A stretch of 64,000 nt of DNA from CAXXOK01 sp963666755. GTDB lineage: Bacteria; Bacillota; Clostridia; Christensenellales; Aristaeellaceae. Both the position numbers and the translations under genes were made by a program. This document shows positions 9,122 to 18,066 of this stretch, piece by piece. The notes under the pieces were generated by a model. That model searched no databases, was not told where the DNA came from, and was given only the letters and a program-made list of their open reading frames with translations. Every line of letters begins with the position of its first letter. Position 1 is the first letter of the stretch. The stretch lies in the NCBI GenBank assembly GCA_963666755.2, contig CAXXGW010000009.1, forward strand, positions 1,922,001 through 1,986,000, given 5' to 3'.

Positions 9122-9865
9122 GTGCTCCCCCTGAAACGGATCACCTTCAGCTATGACGACGGCGTCACACAGGATATCCGCTGCATTGAAATTCTCAACC
9201 GTTACGGGCTGAAAGCCACCTTCAACCTGAACTCCGGGCTGCTGGGCACCGAAACCGAGCTGGATGTGTGCGGCGTCAAGGTGCGGCATCGCAAAGTACG
9301 TCCGGATGAGGTGGCCGACATCTACCGTACGCATGAGGTAGCCGTCCACACCCTGACCCACCCAAACCTCACGCTGCTTACGGACAGCGAGGTGCTCGCC
9401 CAGGTGCGCGGCGACGCGGATACGCTGGGGCGGCTGGTCGGTTACCCCATGGCGGGCATGGCGTACCCCATGGGCGGCGTCAACCAGAATGCCCATATCG
9501 CGGCGCTGATCCGCGACAATACGCAACTGCGGTATGCCCGTACCATCATCAGCAGCTATGGGTTCGGCTCCGGCGGGGATCTGATGCGGTTCCACCCGAC
9601 TGTGTACCACATGGAATGGGAGAAGATGCTGGCGCTTTCGGATCAGTTTCTGGCCCTGCAACCGGAACAGCCGCAGCTGCTCTACCTGTGGGGGCACACT
9701 TACGAGTTGGACGCCACCGGGCGCTGGGATGCGTTTGAGCGTTTCTGCGCACACATCGCCGGGCGCGACGATGTGCTGTACTGCACCAACCGGGAGGCAT
9801 TGTTGGGCATGCCGCCCCCACAAACCGTATTTTCACGCCCTGAGGCGTCGAAAATAAAAGAATAA
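9122..9865 (+). CDS. Polysaccharide deacetylase-like protein (NodB fold)
   Basis: 247 residues, cytoplasmic. The N-terminus has F-S-Y-D-D-G, the NodB motif 1 with the catalytic and metal-binding Asp pair, and V-H-T-L-T-H supplies the two metal-binding His of motif 2. It should remove acetyl groups from N-acetylated sugars or a related substrate. GTG at 9122 is preferred, seven bases after AAGGAGG; the TTG at 9116 is too close to that site. It sits between the GH3 hexosaminidase and the sugar-binding protein, which supports a joint role in amino-sugar catabolism. Confidence 0.8.
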   Translation: MLPLKRITFSYDDGVTQDIRCIEILNRYGLKATFNLNSGLLGTETELDVCGVKVRHRKVRPDEVADIYRTHEVAVHTLTHPNLTLLTDSEVLAQVRGDADTLGRLVGYPMAGMAYPMGGVNQNAHIAALIRDNTQLRYARTIISSYGFGSGGDLMRFHPTVYHMEWEKMLALSDQFLALQPEQPQLLYLWGHTYELDATGRWDAFERFCAHIAGRDDVLYCTNREALLGMPPPQTVFSRPEASKIKE

Positions 9866-9879
9866 GGAGGCTCCATTCC

Positions 9880-11244
9880 ATGAAGAAAACCCTTTGTATG
9901 CTCCTGTGCCTGGCAATGCTTACTGGCCTTGCATCCGTAGCCGTCGCGGAAAGCACCGATTCCACGTACGTCAACACCGGCAAGCTCCAGTACGATGCAA
10001 CCAAGGAAGTGAACAACGGCCAGCCGATGACCATTGAGTTCTGGGTCCAGAGCGAGCTGAGCAACATCTACCAGAAATGGTGCGACGCGTATACCGCGCT
10101 GCATCCCAACATCACCTTCAATATTACCCTGGCCTCCCATGACGACCATTTCACCAAGCTCGGCATGGCGCTGCCTGCCGGTACCGGCCCGGATATGTTC
10201 CACATGCACAACGCCTATGCGGATCAGCTGATTCCCAACATGAAGCCTTATGACTTCAACGTGATGCCTCTGGACACCCTGCGCGAGGATTTCTCCCTGA
10301 CGGATGAAAACCTGTATGACGGCAAGCTCTATTACATGGGCGTGGGCATCATGACGGGCGGCATCTTCTACAACAAGACCCTCTGGGCACAGGCCGGGCT
10401 GACCGACGCGGATTTTCCCAAAACGTGGGATGATCTGGCGGCCGTAGCCAAGAAGCTCACCCAGGTGGATGCAACCGGCAAAATGCAGGTTGCAGGCTTC
10501 AACTACAACGAGATGATGATGGATACGCTGATCAACGCCATGGATTACCAGAAGGGGCAGGCGATGTTCGAGCGGGACAGCAAAATCCCCGTATTCAACC
10601 AGAATTTTATCGATACCGTGCAGTGGCTGAAAAATCTGTACGATGTGGATAAGGTTTGCACCACAGAGATGCCCATGAGCATTGTCAGCTTCTCGCAGAG
10701 CACCACGGCGATGGTGTACTGCTGGGGCTGGTACAGCAACTGGCTGACCCAGAACGCCCCGGATCTGGATTACGGCTTCTTCCCCTCCCCCTCGTGGGAT
10801 GGCGAAACGCCCGCCGTGTATGATCGCCTCAATATGGAGGCATCTCCCGCGATCAATGCCAACGTAAGCGACGAGAAATACGCGGTCATCAATGATTTCC
10901 TGTGCTACTTCCTCTCCAATGACAACGCGAACCTGGACTTCTCCCTGAGCCTGAGCACGGCGCCCGCGCGCAAGTGCCTTGCCCAGAACGAGAAGGTTGT
11001 GAACGACCCCGTGCTTTCCGTGACCATGGCCAAAGCGGATCGGCTTCTGTACCCCGGCGCGTTCCCGGAAGCCTACATGGCCTCGATCCTGAACAACTGC
11101 TACGCGGGCGTCATGCTGAACGGCGTGTCGGTGGAGGACGCCATGAACCTGTGCCGTGAGGAAATCACCGACGCGATGGACAGCACGGACTTTGTATCCC
11201 TCGAATCCAGATACGCTCACGCTGACGAGCTCTCCTTCGAATAA
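9880..11244 (+). CDS. Extracellular sugar-binding protein (family 1)
   Basis: 454 residues. The N-terminal hydrophobic signal ends in A-V-A-E, a signal-peptidase-I-like site; there is no lipobox Cys, unusual for a Gram-positive binding protein unless it stays anchored by its signal. The body has the family-1 features: an I-E-F-W-V strand near the mature N-terminus, an A-G-T-G-P-D segment, and many surface aromatic residues. It is the third gene of the glycosidase operon, 14 bases after the deacetylase with AAGGAGG before the ATG. A strong hairpin follows before the permease genes, which would favour more binding protein than permease. Confidence 0.88.
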   Translation: MKKTLCMLLCLAMLTGLASVAVAESTDSTYVNTGKLQYDATKEVNNGQPMTIEFWVQSELSNIYQKWCDAYTALHPNITFNITLASHDDHFTKLGMALPAGTGPDMFHMHNAYADQLIPNMKPYDFNVMPLDTLREDFSLTDENLYDGKLYYMGVGIMTGGIFYNKTLWAQAGLTDADFPKTWDDLAAVAKKLTQVDATGKMQVAGFNYNEMMMDTLINAMDYQKGQAMFERDSKIPVFNQNFIDTVQWLKNLYDVDKVCTTEMPMSIVSFSQSTTAMVYCWGWYSNWLTQNAPDLDYGFFPSPSWDGETPAVYDRLNMEASPAINANVSDEKYAVINDFLCYFLSNDNANLDFSLSLSTAPARKCLAQNEKVVNDPVLSVTMAKADRLLYPGAFPEAYMASILNNCYAGVMLNGVSVEDAMNLCREEITDAMDSTDFVSLESRYAHADELSFE

Positions 11245-11252
11245 CACCATGC

Positions 11253-11291
11253 GCCCCGCCGTACCCGCACCCGTTGCGGGTACGGCGGGGC
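11253..11291 (+). terminator. 17-bp stem-loop between binding protein and permease genes
   Basis: Left arm 11253-11269 pairs perfectly with 11275-11291 around a five-base loop. No U-tract follows, so it is more likely an mRNA-stabilising or partially terminating element that raises expression of the binding protein above the permeases, as known for malE-malF-type operons. Confidence 0.6.
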
Positions 11292-11307
11292 CGGGCAGGA
11301 GGTCACA

Positions 11308-12216
11308 ATGAACGTACAACCGGTTTTAAGCTCGGGGCACAGCAGGCTTTCCACCAGCCAGCGCGTGATGGTGTACGGCACGATCGGCGCGCTTTGCCTG
11401 TTTTATATACTGTTTTTCTTTTTCCCCATCGGCTACGCGTTTATCGGCAGTTTTTTTGACTGGATGCCGATGAAGGGCGTTTTTACCTATGCGGGGCTTG
11501 CGAATTATCAGAAAATCCTGTCGCAATCCACCACCTGGGTATCGCTTCAAAACACGCTGCTGTTTACCGTGATTGTAACATTCTTTCGCACATTTCTGGG
11601 GCTTGTGGTCGCCGTGCTGATCCACGGTCTGACCCGCGGCAAAGCCTTTTTCAGAACGGCGTATTTTATCCCGGTCGTTACCTCGACGGTTGCGGTGTCG
11701 GTCATCTGGAAATGGCTGTTCGACCCGTCCAACGGCCCGATCAATTACTACATCGGCCTGCTGGGCATCCCGTCGCAGATGTTTTTACGGGATTCGCATA
11801 TGGCGCTGGGCTGCATCATGTTTATGACCGTGTGGAAGGAGATGGGCTACGCCATGGTGGTTTACATGGCGGGCATTTCCGGCATCCCCAGGTCGCTGTA
11901 TGAATCCGCCGAGATGGACGGCTGCACGCGCGCGCAGTCCTTCCGCTATATTACGCTGCCGATGCTTTCCACCACCACGCAGTTTATCCTGCTCACCTCG
12001 TTTATCACCTACAGCCAGACGTTTACGCAGATCGACCTGATGACGGGCGGCGGCCCCGGCAAAGCGACCTACACCATGGTATACCAGCTGTACCAGGAAG
12101 CGTTTACCAACTTCCGCTTCGGTCGGGCTTCGGCCATCGCGTTCCTGCTGTTTGTCCTCATCTTCCTCTGCTCTGCATTTCAGTTGAAGATGGCGCGTGC
12201 GGAAGGGGGGCGCTGA
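11308..12216 (+). CDS. Sugar ABC transporter permease (MalF/UgpA type)
   Basis: 302 residues, six predicted transmembrane helices, the first at about 25-47. The cytoplasmic EAA loop is present (E-S-A-E-M-D-G-C near 196-203, followed by I-T-L-P), the contact site for the ATPase. It pairs with the next gene to form the channel for the sugar bound by the upstream binding protein. No ATPase is encoded here; these importers often share a single MsmX-like ATPase located elsewhere. AGGAGG precedes the ATG. Confidence 0.92.
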   Translation: MNVQPVLSSGHSRLSTSQRVMVYGTIGALCLFYILFFFFPIGYAFIGSFFDWMPMKGVFTYAGLANYQKILSQSTTWVSLQNTLLFTVIVTFFRTFLGLVVAVLIHGLTRGKAFFRTAYFIPVVTSTVAVSVIWKWLFDPSNGPINYYIGLLGIPSQMFLRDSHMALGCIMFMTVWKEMGYAMVVYMAGISGIPRSLYESAEMDGCTRAQSFRYITLPMLSTTTQFILLTSFITYSQTFTQIDLMTGGGPGKATYTMVYQLYQEAFTNFRFGRASAIAFLLFVLIFLCSAFQLKMARAEGGR

Positions 12217-12218
12217 CC

Positions 12219-13049
12219 ATGAAAGCCAAACGGCTGCACAAAAGCCGCCCTCTCCTTGCCCTCGTGCTGGCGCTTGGGGCTGTGGTGATGCTCTATCCGT
12301 TTTTCTACATGATTTTAAGCGCCTTCAAGGGCAACGCGGAAATTGCCCGGACGCCGCCCACGTTTCTCCCGGAGGCCTTTACGCTTTCCAATTTTCAAAA
12401 AGTTCTTACAGAAAACCGCTTCGGGCATTACTTTTTGAACAGCGTCTGGTCCACGCTGCTGAAAACCTCGCTGATCCTCTACTCCAGCACCCTGTTTGGC
12501 TATGTGTTTGCCAAAATCCGTTTCAAGGGCCGCGAAGCGCTCTTTCTTCTGGCATTATCCACCATGATGATCCCTTGGCCGGTTACGCTTACGCCAATGT
12601 ATCAGTTTATGAGCTGGCTGGGCTGGGTCGGGTCGTATGCCGCCATCATCGTGCCGACGATGTTTTCCACCTTCGGCATCTACATGATGCGGCAGTTTAT
12701 GAGCTCCCTGCCGGACGAGCTGATCGAGGCGGCGCGGATTGACGGCGCGGGCGAATTTTCGGTCTTCCATCAAATCATGTTGCCCAATGTCACAGCAGCG
12801 CTGTCGGCGCTGGGTATCTTTCAGTTTCTCTGGACATGGGATGATTACCTCTGGCCGTTCCTGATGCTGCAAAGCATGGACAAGTACACCCTGCCGGTGG
12901 GCCTGTCGCTGTATAACGGGCAGTACTTCTCCGATTACGGCGGCATCTTTGCCTCCGCCAGTATTGCGGTGCTGCCGGTGATCCTCGTGTACCTGCTGTT
13001 CCAGCGCCAGTTTATCGAAGGCATTGCACTGACCGGTATTAAAGGGTAA
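12219..13049 (+). CDS. Sugar ABC transporter permease (MalG/UgpE type)
   Basis: 276 residues, six predicted helices, with the EAA loop E-A-A-R-I-D-G-A near 169-176 and M-L-P after it. It starts two bases after the partner permease, with GGAAGGGGGG just upstream, so translation is probably coupled. It is the last gene of the operon; no strong terminator for this strand is seen directly after it, and the hairpin at 13222-13276 points to the opposing gene. Confidence 0.92.
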   Translation: MKAKRLHKSRPLLALVLALGAVVMLYPFFYMILSAFKGNAEIARTPPTFLPEAFTLSNFQKVLTENRFGHYFLNSVWSTLLKTSLILYSSTLFGYVFAKIRFKGREALFLLALSTMMIPWPVTLTPMYQFMSWLGWVGSYAAIIVPTMFSTFGIYMMRQFMSSLPDELIEAARIDGAGEFSVFHQIMLPNVTAALSALGIFQFLWTWDDYLWPFLMLQSMDKYTLPVGLSLYNGQYFSDYGGIFASASIAVLPVILVYLLFQRQFIEGIALTGIKG

Positions 13050-13221
13050 CCGGATCCTTCGCCCGCAGGCAGGGCGTATTGCCGAAACGCCGCCGCGGCT
13101 CGCCTTGCCCGGTTCGGCCTGCTGCATCCTGACCCGCGCACGATCAGGGTTGTTACGGAAGGCATAGGCGCCAAAACCGGGTGCAACCCCTGATCCAGCG
13201 GCCCCAATCCCCACAGCAAAA

Positions 13222-13276
13222 CCGGCCTGACCGGGAAGGAGAGCGTTTACTACGCTTTCCTTCCCGGCCAGGCCGG
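13222..13276 (-). terminator. Terminator of the SHOCT gene (minus strand)
   Basis: 24-base arms (13222-13245 and 13253-13276) with one mismatch and one G-U pair, and TTTT on the minus strand after the stem. It may also stop the permease transcript coming from the left. Confidence 0.65.
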
Positions 13277-13343
13277 AACCGATGTGCTACGGACAGGGTG
13301 CTGCGGCATTCGGCTTACCCCTGTGCAATAGGGCAATGCGCCG

Positions 13344-13625
13344 TTACTTGTTGAGCTTCTTCAACAGGCTGTCGTAGGTTTCCTCGTCGATTTCGCCCTT
13401 CGCCAGCCGTTCCTTGAGGATGGTCTGCGCAGAATCCGTATTCGTGCTCGTGTTCGTGTTTGCGCCCGTGTTCGCATTCGTGTTGCTCAAACGCTGGCGG
13501 TTGCTCACCAGCAGATAAACAATCACCCCAACCAGTACAACGCCAATCAGCATCGCAATCCCTCCAAACCAGCTGAAACCGCCGATCCCATATCTGCCAA
13601 CAATCCCTCTGCAAAATTCATACAT
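13344..13625 (-). CDS. Small membrane protein with C-terminal SHOCT domain
   Basis: 93 residues: one transmembrane helix (about 22-41), an Asn/Thr-rich linker coded by an imperfect hexanucleotide repeat, and a C-terminal SHOCT motif (L-K-E-R-L-A-K-G-E-I-D-E-E) typical of short oligomerisation domains on bacterial membrane proteins. AGGAGG precedes the ATG. It is divergent from the two-component system; the role is unknown. Confidence 0.78.
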   Translation of the reverse strand: MYEFCRGIVGRYGIGGFSWFGGIAMLIGVVLVGVIVYLLVSNRQRLSNTNANTGANTNTSTNTDSAQTILKERLAKGEIDEETYDSLLKKLNK

Positions 13626-13674
13626 GCGGATGACCCTCCTTTATGTTTGGTTCCGCTATGATCCTACCCAAAGA

Positions 13675-13729
13675 ATATGGAGAAATGATGGAGGCCGTTA
13701 CAGACGCGGCCTCCACCATTTCTCCATAT
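13675..13729. repeat. 23-bp inverted repeat between SHOCT gene and response regulator
   Basis: Arms 13675-13697 and 13707-13729 match with a single mismatch around a nine-base loop. It ends four bases before the -35 of the response-regulator promoter and lacks U-tracts on both sides. Confidence 0.7.
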
Positions 13730-13733
13730 CCAT

Positions 13734-13762
13734 TTGCAATCCTGTAGGGGCTACGGTAGAAT
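13734..13762 (+). promoter_or_regulatory. Promoter of the two-component operon
   Basis: TTGCAA (13734-13739), 17-base spacer, TAGAAT (13757-13762). The transcript would carry a ~90-base leader before the regulator gene. Confidence 0.65.
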
Positions 13763-13858
13763 GAGGGAAAGCCGGGTTCCCAGACCGGGACATACCCCCG
13801 ATTCCCGCTTCAATCGAACGGACGACCGCAGACGCCGCAGCACCCGGGAGGGATGTGC

Positions 13859-14560
13859 ATGGAGCCCGATTCGTCAACCATACTGGTGGTGGATGATGAA
13901 GAACGGATTGTGGAAATTGTCGAATCCTATCTGCTGAAAAGCAACTATGCCGTGCTTAAGGCCTACAACGGTACGGAAGCGTTGCGGCTGTTTCACAGCA
14001 GCCCGGTGGCACTGGTCGTGCTCGACCTGATGCTGCCGGACATCAGCGGAGAAGAGGTCTGCAAAACCATCCGCAAAACATCGCGCGTGCCCATCCTGAT
14101 GCTGACGGCCAAAGCGGAGGAGGAGCAAATCCTCAAAGGGCTGGATATCGGTGCGGACGATTATGTAACCAAGCCCTTCAGCCCCAGGCAGCTTATGGCC
14201 CGGATCGGCGCGTTGCTCCGCCGCGCGCAGGGGGAGGATTACCGGGTTTCCAGCATCCTGTCCTTTAACCGGCAGGAGCTCGTGATCGACACCCTCCGGC
14301 ATGAGGTAACCAAAAACGGCGTGCGGATCAGCCTGACCCCGATCGAGTTCAACCTTCTGAGCACCATGGCCAAAACGCCCAGCCGCATCTACACGCGCGA
14401 CGATCTGATACAGTTCGCGCTGGGCGATGCATACGACGGCTTTGACCGCTCGCTGGATTCCCATATTAAAAACCTGCGGCATAAGATCGAAACAGACACA
14501 AAAAACTGCAAGTACATCCTTACCGTGCACGGTCTGGGCTATAAGTTTGGGGGCGAGTAA
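13859..14560 (+). CDS. OmpR-family response regulator
   Basis: 233 residues: receiver domain (about 7-118) with the acidic pair D13/D14, phosphoacceptor Asp56 (L-D-L-M-L-P) and Lys105 (T-K-P-F), then a winged-helix DNA-binding domain ending in Y-K-F. The second ATG (13859) is chosen since GGGAGGG lies six bases upstream of it, whereas it abuts the ATG at 13853. The kinase gene follows immediately, so they form one operon. The signal is unknown. Confidence 0.92.
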   Translation: MEPDSSTILVVDDEERIVEIVESYLLKSNYAVLKAYNGTEALRLFHSSPVALVVLDLMLPDISGEEVCKTIRKTSRVPILMLTAKAEEEQILKGLDIGADDYVTKPFSPRQLMARIGALLRRAQGEDYRVSSILSFNRQELVIDTLRHEVTKNGVRISLTPIEFNLLSTMAKTPSRIYTRDDLIQFALGDAYDGFDRSLDSHIKNLRHKIETDTKNCKYILTVHGLGYKFGGE

Positions 14561-15949
14561 TTGAAGTACCGCTTGCGTACGAAATTGTCCGTCTCCTATG
14601 TGCTGGTGATTCTGGTGTGCGTCACGATCATCATCGTGCTGGCCAACCGCGTGCTGGATCGCCAGTTCAGCGCGTATGTGGCCGACCAGCAGCAGGAACA
14701 GGCGCAGGATACGGTGGCGCTCCTTTCGCAGAGCTATGCCTCGCTGGGCACGTGGGATAAATCCTCATTGGAGGAGATTGGCACCGCCGCGCTGGAAAAC
14801 GGGCTGATCGTTAAAGTGACCGATGCCTCCGGCGCCACCGTGTGGGATGCCTCGGCCCACCACAACAGCCGTTGCCAGCAAATGCTTACAGCCATGCGCC
14901 GCAATATGCAAAGCCGCTACGGCAACTGGCAGGGCGGCTACAAAGAGGATCCGTACCCCCTCGCCAGCGGCGGGCAGACCGTCGGCACCGTCCAAATTGG
15001 GTATTACGGGCCGTTTTTCTATACGGACAGCGATCTGTCCTTCATCAATACCATCAATACCCTGATCCTTTGGGCGGGGGTGTTTTCCGCGGCGCTGGCG
15101 CTGGCGGTCGGCGTGCTCATGTCCCGGCAGATCAGCAACCCTATCGCCCGCGTCGTTGCCAAAGCCCAGCACATCGCGGAAGGCTCGTACGGCGAAACCA
15201 TTGTGGACAAATCCCGCACGCTTGAAATCCGCCGTCTGGTGGATACCGTCAACAAACTGGCCGATACCCTGCAAAAACAGGAGGAGCGCAGCGCGCAGGC
15301 TTCCAGCGATATCGCCCACGAGCTGCGCACGCCGCTTGCCACCATTCAGGGCAACCTCGAAGCGGTCATGGACGGCGTTCTGGAGCTGACCCCCGACCGC
15401 ATCCGGGTGCTGCATGCAGAAATACTGCGCATCACCCGGCTGGTGAGCAGCCTTTCCGCGCTGGCGCGGTATGAGCGCAGGGGCGCCGTGCTGCAAAAAA
15501 CAAGCTTTGATCTTGCGGTGCTGATTGCTGAAACCATTGCCGCCATGCAAGCCGATTTTGAGGCCGAAGGCAAACACCTGTCCTTTGAAGGGCAGAGCCA
15601 GACGGTTTGCGCCGACCGCGACCAGCTCCATCAGGTGATGGGGAACCTGCTCTCTAACGCCCAGAAATATACACGCCGGGGCGATCGGGTTACGGTTGCG
15701 CTGCAGGGCGAGCCTGAGCAGGTGCGCATCACGGTGCGCGATACGGGCATCGGCATCGCCGCGGCTGACTTGCCCTACATCTTTGAGCGTTTTTACCGCG
15801 CGGATCCTTCCCGCAGCCGCAAAACAGGTGGCGCTGGGATCGGGCTCACCATTGTGAAATCCATCCTGACCGCCCATGGCGGAACGATCACCGCCCAGAG
15901 TCAGCCAGAGGCGGGGACGGAATTCACCGTCACCCTGCCGCGGGGGTAG
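14561..15949 (+). CDS. Sensor histidine kinase (HAMP, HisKA, HATPase)
   Basis: 462 residues from a TTG start that abuts the regulator stop codon, with GGGGGCGAG upstream. Two transmembrane helices (about 11-28 and 165-187) frame an extracellular sensor region of about 135 residues; a HAMP segment follows, then the HisKA phosphoacceptor His253 (A-H-E-L-R-T-P), and the ATPase domain with an N-box (N-L-L-S-N-A), D-T-G-I-G and G-G-A-G-I-G-L. It phosphorylates the adjacent regulator. The nearby SHOCT protein and arsenite genes do not reveal the stimulus. Confidence 0.92.
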   Translation: MKYRLRTKLSVSYVLVILVCVTIIIVLANRVLDRQFSAYVADQQQEQAQDTVALLSQSYASLGTWDKSSLEEIGTAALENGLIVKVTDASGATVWDASAHHNSRCQQMLTAMRRNMQSRYGNWQGGYKEDPYPLASGGQTVGTVQIGYYGPFFYTDSDLSFINTINTLILWAGVFSAALALAVGVLMSRQISNPIARVVAKAQHIAEGSYGETIVDKSRTLEIRRLVDTVNKLADTLQKQEERSAQASSDIAHELRTPLATIQGNLEAVMDGVLELTPDRIRVLHAEILRITRLVSSLSALARYERRGAVLQKTSFDLAVLIAETIAAMQADFEAEGKHLSFEGQSQTVCADRDQLHQVMGNLLSNAQKYTRRGDRVTVALQGEPEQVRITVRDTGIGIAAADLPYIFERFYRADPSRSRKTGGAGIGLTIVKSILTAHGGTITAQSQPEAGTEFTVTLPRG

Positions 15950-16121
15950 CAGCGTTTCGCTCCATGGTGTTCGGTCGTTACAACGTTCGAACAGGGGCAA
16001 ACCTCCCCCTGTTGCGCTGCGGCCTTGAAGGGCATTGCACGGCAATGTCCTTTTTTCATGTGCCTGCAATCGATGCTGTAAAAGGGTTCCCGCATTGCCC
16101 CGATCGGGCTGCAAAACCGGA

Positions 16122-16150
16122 TTGACGAATCCCGTAAACCGGCGTATACT
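16122..16150 (+). promoter_or_regulatory. Promoter of arsR-acr3
   Basis: TTGACG (16122-16127), 17-base spacer, TATACT (16145-16150). Confidence 0.85.
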
Positions 16151-16155
16151 CAATA

Positions 16156-16177
16156 CATATCAGTCAATCTTGATATG
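16156..16177. promoter_or_regulatory. ArsR operator
   Basis: CATATCA (16156-16162) and TGATATG (16171-16177) form a 7-bp inverted repeat with an 8-base spacer at the expected transcription start. It is placed as ArsR/SmtB operators usually are, so metalloid binding would release the repressor. Confidence 0.7.
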
Positions 16178-16187
16178 AGGTGGTTAC

Positions 16188-16526
16188 TTGGAAGAATCCT
16201 GTGCCGACCAGGCTCGCGTATTCAAAGCCGTCTGTGATGAAAACCGGCTGAAAATCCTCTCGCTCCTGCGTAAAGGAGAGAAGTGTGCCTGCGTCCTGCT
16301 GGAGAAGCTGGATATGGGGCAATCTGGCCTCTCCTACCACATGAAAATTCTGGTGGAATCCGGCATCGTCACCAGTCGGCAGGAGGGGAAATGGGTACAC
16401 TACCGCATCAGCGGCACAGGCAGCGCGCAGGCCGTGCAGCTGTTGCAGGCTTTGACCACGCCCGATGCCGTACAGGAGGCGAACGCTTGCAGTAAACAAG
16501 CGCCCGGCTGCGCGGATCAATCCTGA
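16188..16526 (+). CDS. arsR: ArsR-family arsenite-responsive repressor
   Basis: 112 residues, winged helix. The K-C-A-C motif (Cys33, Cys35) lies at the start of the recognition region, where ArsR proteins bind As(III)/Sb(III) through Cys thiolates; two more Cys occur in the C-terminal tail. The TTG start is preceded by GAGGTGG. It lies 63 bases before the arsenite permease and behind an operator-promoter pair, so it represses its own operon until arsenite binds. Confidence 0.88.
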   Translation: MEESCADQARVFKAVCDENRLKILSLLRKGEKCACVLLEKLDMGQSGLSYHMKILVESGIVTSRQEGKWVHYRISGTGSAQAVQLLQALTTPDAVQEANACSKQAPGCADQS

Positions 16527-16589
16527 GCACGCCTGCCCCGCATTTTACTTCGCTTCGTGTTGGTTTTCCAAAACAAAGGAGGCTATCCT

Positions 16590-17648
16590 ATGAAAAAAGA
16601 AAACAGCGGCATCGGATTTTTCGAAAAATACCTGTCCCTCTGGGTATTGCTCTGCATGGCGGCCGGGGTGTTGATCGGCCGGTTTCTGCCCGGCATCCCC
16701 GCGATTCTCGGTCGGTTTACCTACGCCAACGTATCCATTCCGATTGCGATTCTGATCTGGCTGATGATTTACCCCATGATGCTGAAGGTGGATTTTCAAA
16801 GCATCCGCGATGTGCGCAGCAATCCGAAGGGGCTGTTCCTCACCTGGGTGGTCAACTGGTTGATCAAGCCCTTTACCATGTTTGCGCTGGCGTGGTTCTT
16901 CTTCTTTGTGGCATTCAAGGCGTTTATCCCCCAGACGCTTGCGCGGGATTATCTCGCCGGCGCGGTGCTGCTGGGCGCGGCACCCTGCACGGCCATGGTG
17001 TTTGTGTGGAGCCACCTGACGCACGGCAACCCCGCCTACACCGTGGTGCAGGTTGCCACCAACGATCTGATTATTCTTGTTGCCTTCACCCCGATTGTCA
17101 AACTCCTGCTAGGCATCGGCGGGGTTTCCATCCCTTGGGATACGCTTTTGTTCTCGGTGCTGCTGTTTGTGGTGATTCCGCTGGCCGGCGGCGTGCTGAC
17201 GCGCCGCGCCATCCTCAGGAAGCGTGGGGAAGCCTACTTTACGCAGAAATTTATCCCGAAATTCAACCATGTAACGGTCGCCGGGTTGCTGCTGACGCTC
17301 ATCCTCATCTTCTCGTTCCAGGGCGATGTGATTCTGCACAATCCGCTGCACATTCTGCTGATTGCGGTGCCGCTGGTACTGCAAACCTTCCTGATCTTCT
17401 TTATCTCCTATCTGGCCGCGCGTAAGCTGAAGCTGCCCTATACTATTGCCGCGCCCGCCGGGATGATTGGTGCATCCAACTTCTTTGAGCTGGCGGTTGC
17501 GGTGGCAATCTCGCTGTTTGGCACCACCTCGCCTGCCGCGCTGGCCACCATCGTTGGGGTACTGACGGAGGTGCCGGTGATGCTGATCCTTGTGCGAATC
17601 GCTAACCGCACCGCCGGTTGGTTTGCCCCGGAAAACAAGCCCGCGTAA
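16590..17648 (+). CDS. acr3: ACR3-family arsenite efflux permease
   Basis: 352 residues, about ten transmembrane helices. The diagnostic ACR3 segment A-P-C-T-A-M-V-F-V-W contains the conserved Cys133 needed for arsenite transport, followed by S-H-L-T-H-G-N. It exports As(III) using the membrane potential. AAAGGAGG precedes the ATG at 16590. No arsenate reductase or ArsA ATPase is nearby, so this minimal arsR-acr3 unit protects against arsenite directly, fitting an anaerobe that meets reduced arsenic. Confidence 0.92.
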   Translation: MKKENSGIGFFEKYLSLWVLLCMAAGVLIGRFLPGIPAILGRFTYANVSIPIAILIWLMIYPMMLKVDFQSIRDVRSNPKGLFLTWVVNWLIKPFTMFALAWFFFFVAFKAFIPQTLARDYLAGAVLLGAAPCTAMVFVWSHLTHGNPAYTVVQVATNDLIILVAFTPIVKLLLGIGGVSIPWDTLLFSVLLFVVIPLAGGVLTRRAILRKRGEAYFTQKFIPKFNHVTVAGLLLTLILIFSFQGDVILHNPLHILLIAVPLVLQTFLIFFISYLAARKLKLPYTIAAPAGMIGASNFFELAVAVAISLFGTTSPAALATIVGVLTEVPVMLILVRIANRTAGWFAPENKPA

Positions 17649-17718
17649 GCAACGCGCCCACTCCGTTGCCATAAGTTCCGTCCAGCCGTCACAAAACCTA
17701 GTTCCCCCGGAAATCAGC

Positions 17719-17749
17719 CGCCCGCCTGCGAAGCATCCGCAGGCGGGCG
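17719..17749 (+). terminator. 12-bp stem-loop after acr3
   Basis: CGCCCGCCTGCG (17719-17730) pairs with 17738-17749; the following sequence has only a weak T run. Probable end of the arsenite operon. Confidence 0.5.
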
Positions 17750-18066
17750 AATGTCCGTTTATCGGGAAGTGTTTCCCGCACAATCTCCAACGCCCGCGCA
17801 GCCCGCCTTACGGGGCGCATCCGCGGTTGACAGTTCACAGTCTTGTAAGAAATAGTTTCATGCATTTTGCTTGAATCGTTTTCCTAATTGTGGTAGGCTT
17901 GGGTTATCAATACCAGTCGTTATTCGTTTCCCCAACGTTTGCTGTTCGCAGCCGCCATAGCTCCCTGTTGGCCGCATCTCCCTCTCGGGCGGCTTTGGGG
18001 CGGGGCTGCATGCCTTTGCCTGTTTCTCCTGTTTAGAGCCTGATTGCAGAAAGCGGGTTCGTATTC
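17750..18066 (+). other. Leader region of the peptidoglycan-binding gene, no gene seen
   Basis: No credible reading frame. A TTGACA at 17827-17832 could be a -35, with only weak -10 candidates near 17850. The stretch 17950-18030 is rich in GCC/GGC complementary segments and could fold, but I recognise no riboswitch. Confidence 0.4.

Noticed and set aside
9700..11319. 539-codon minus-strand frame over the sugar-binding protein
   Set aside because: Shadow of a binding protein with signal peptide, motif and operon context on the plus strand.
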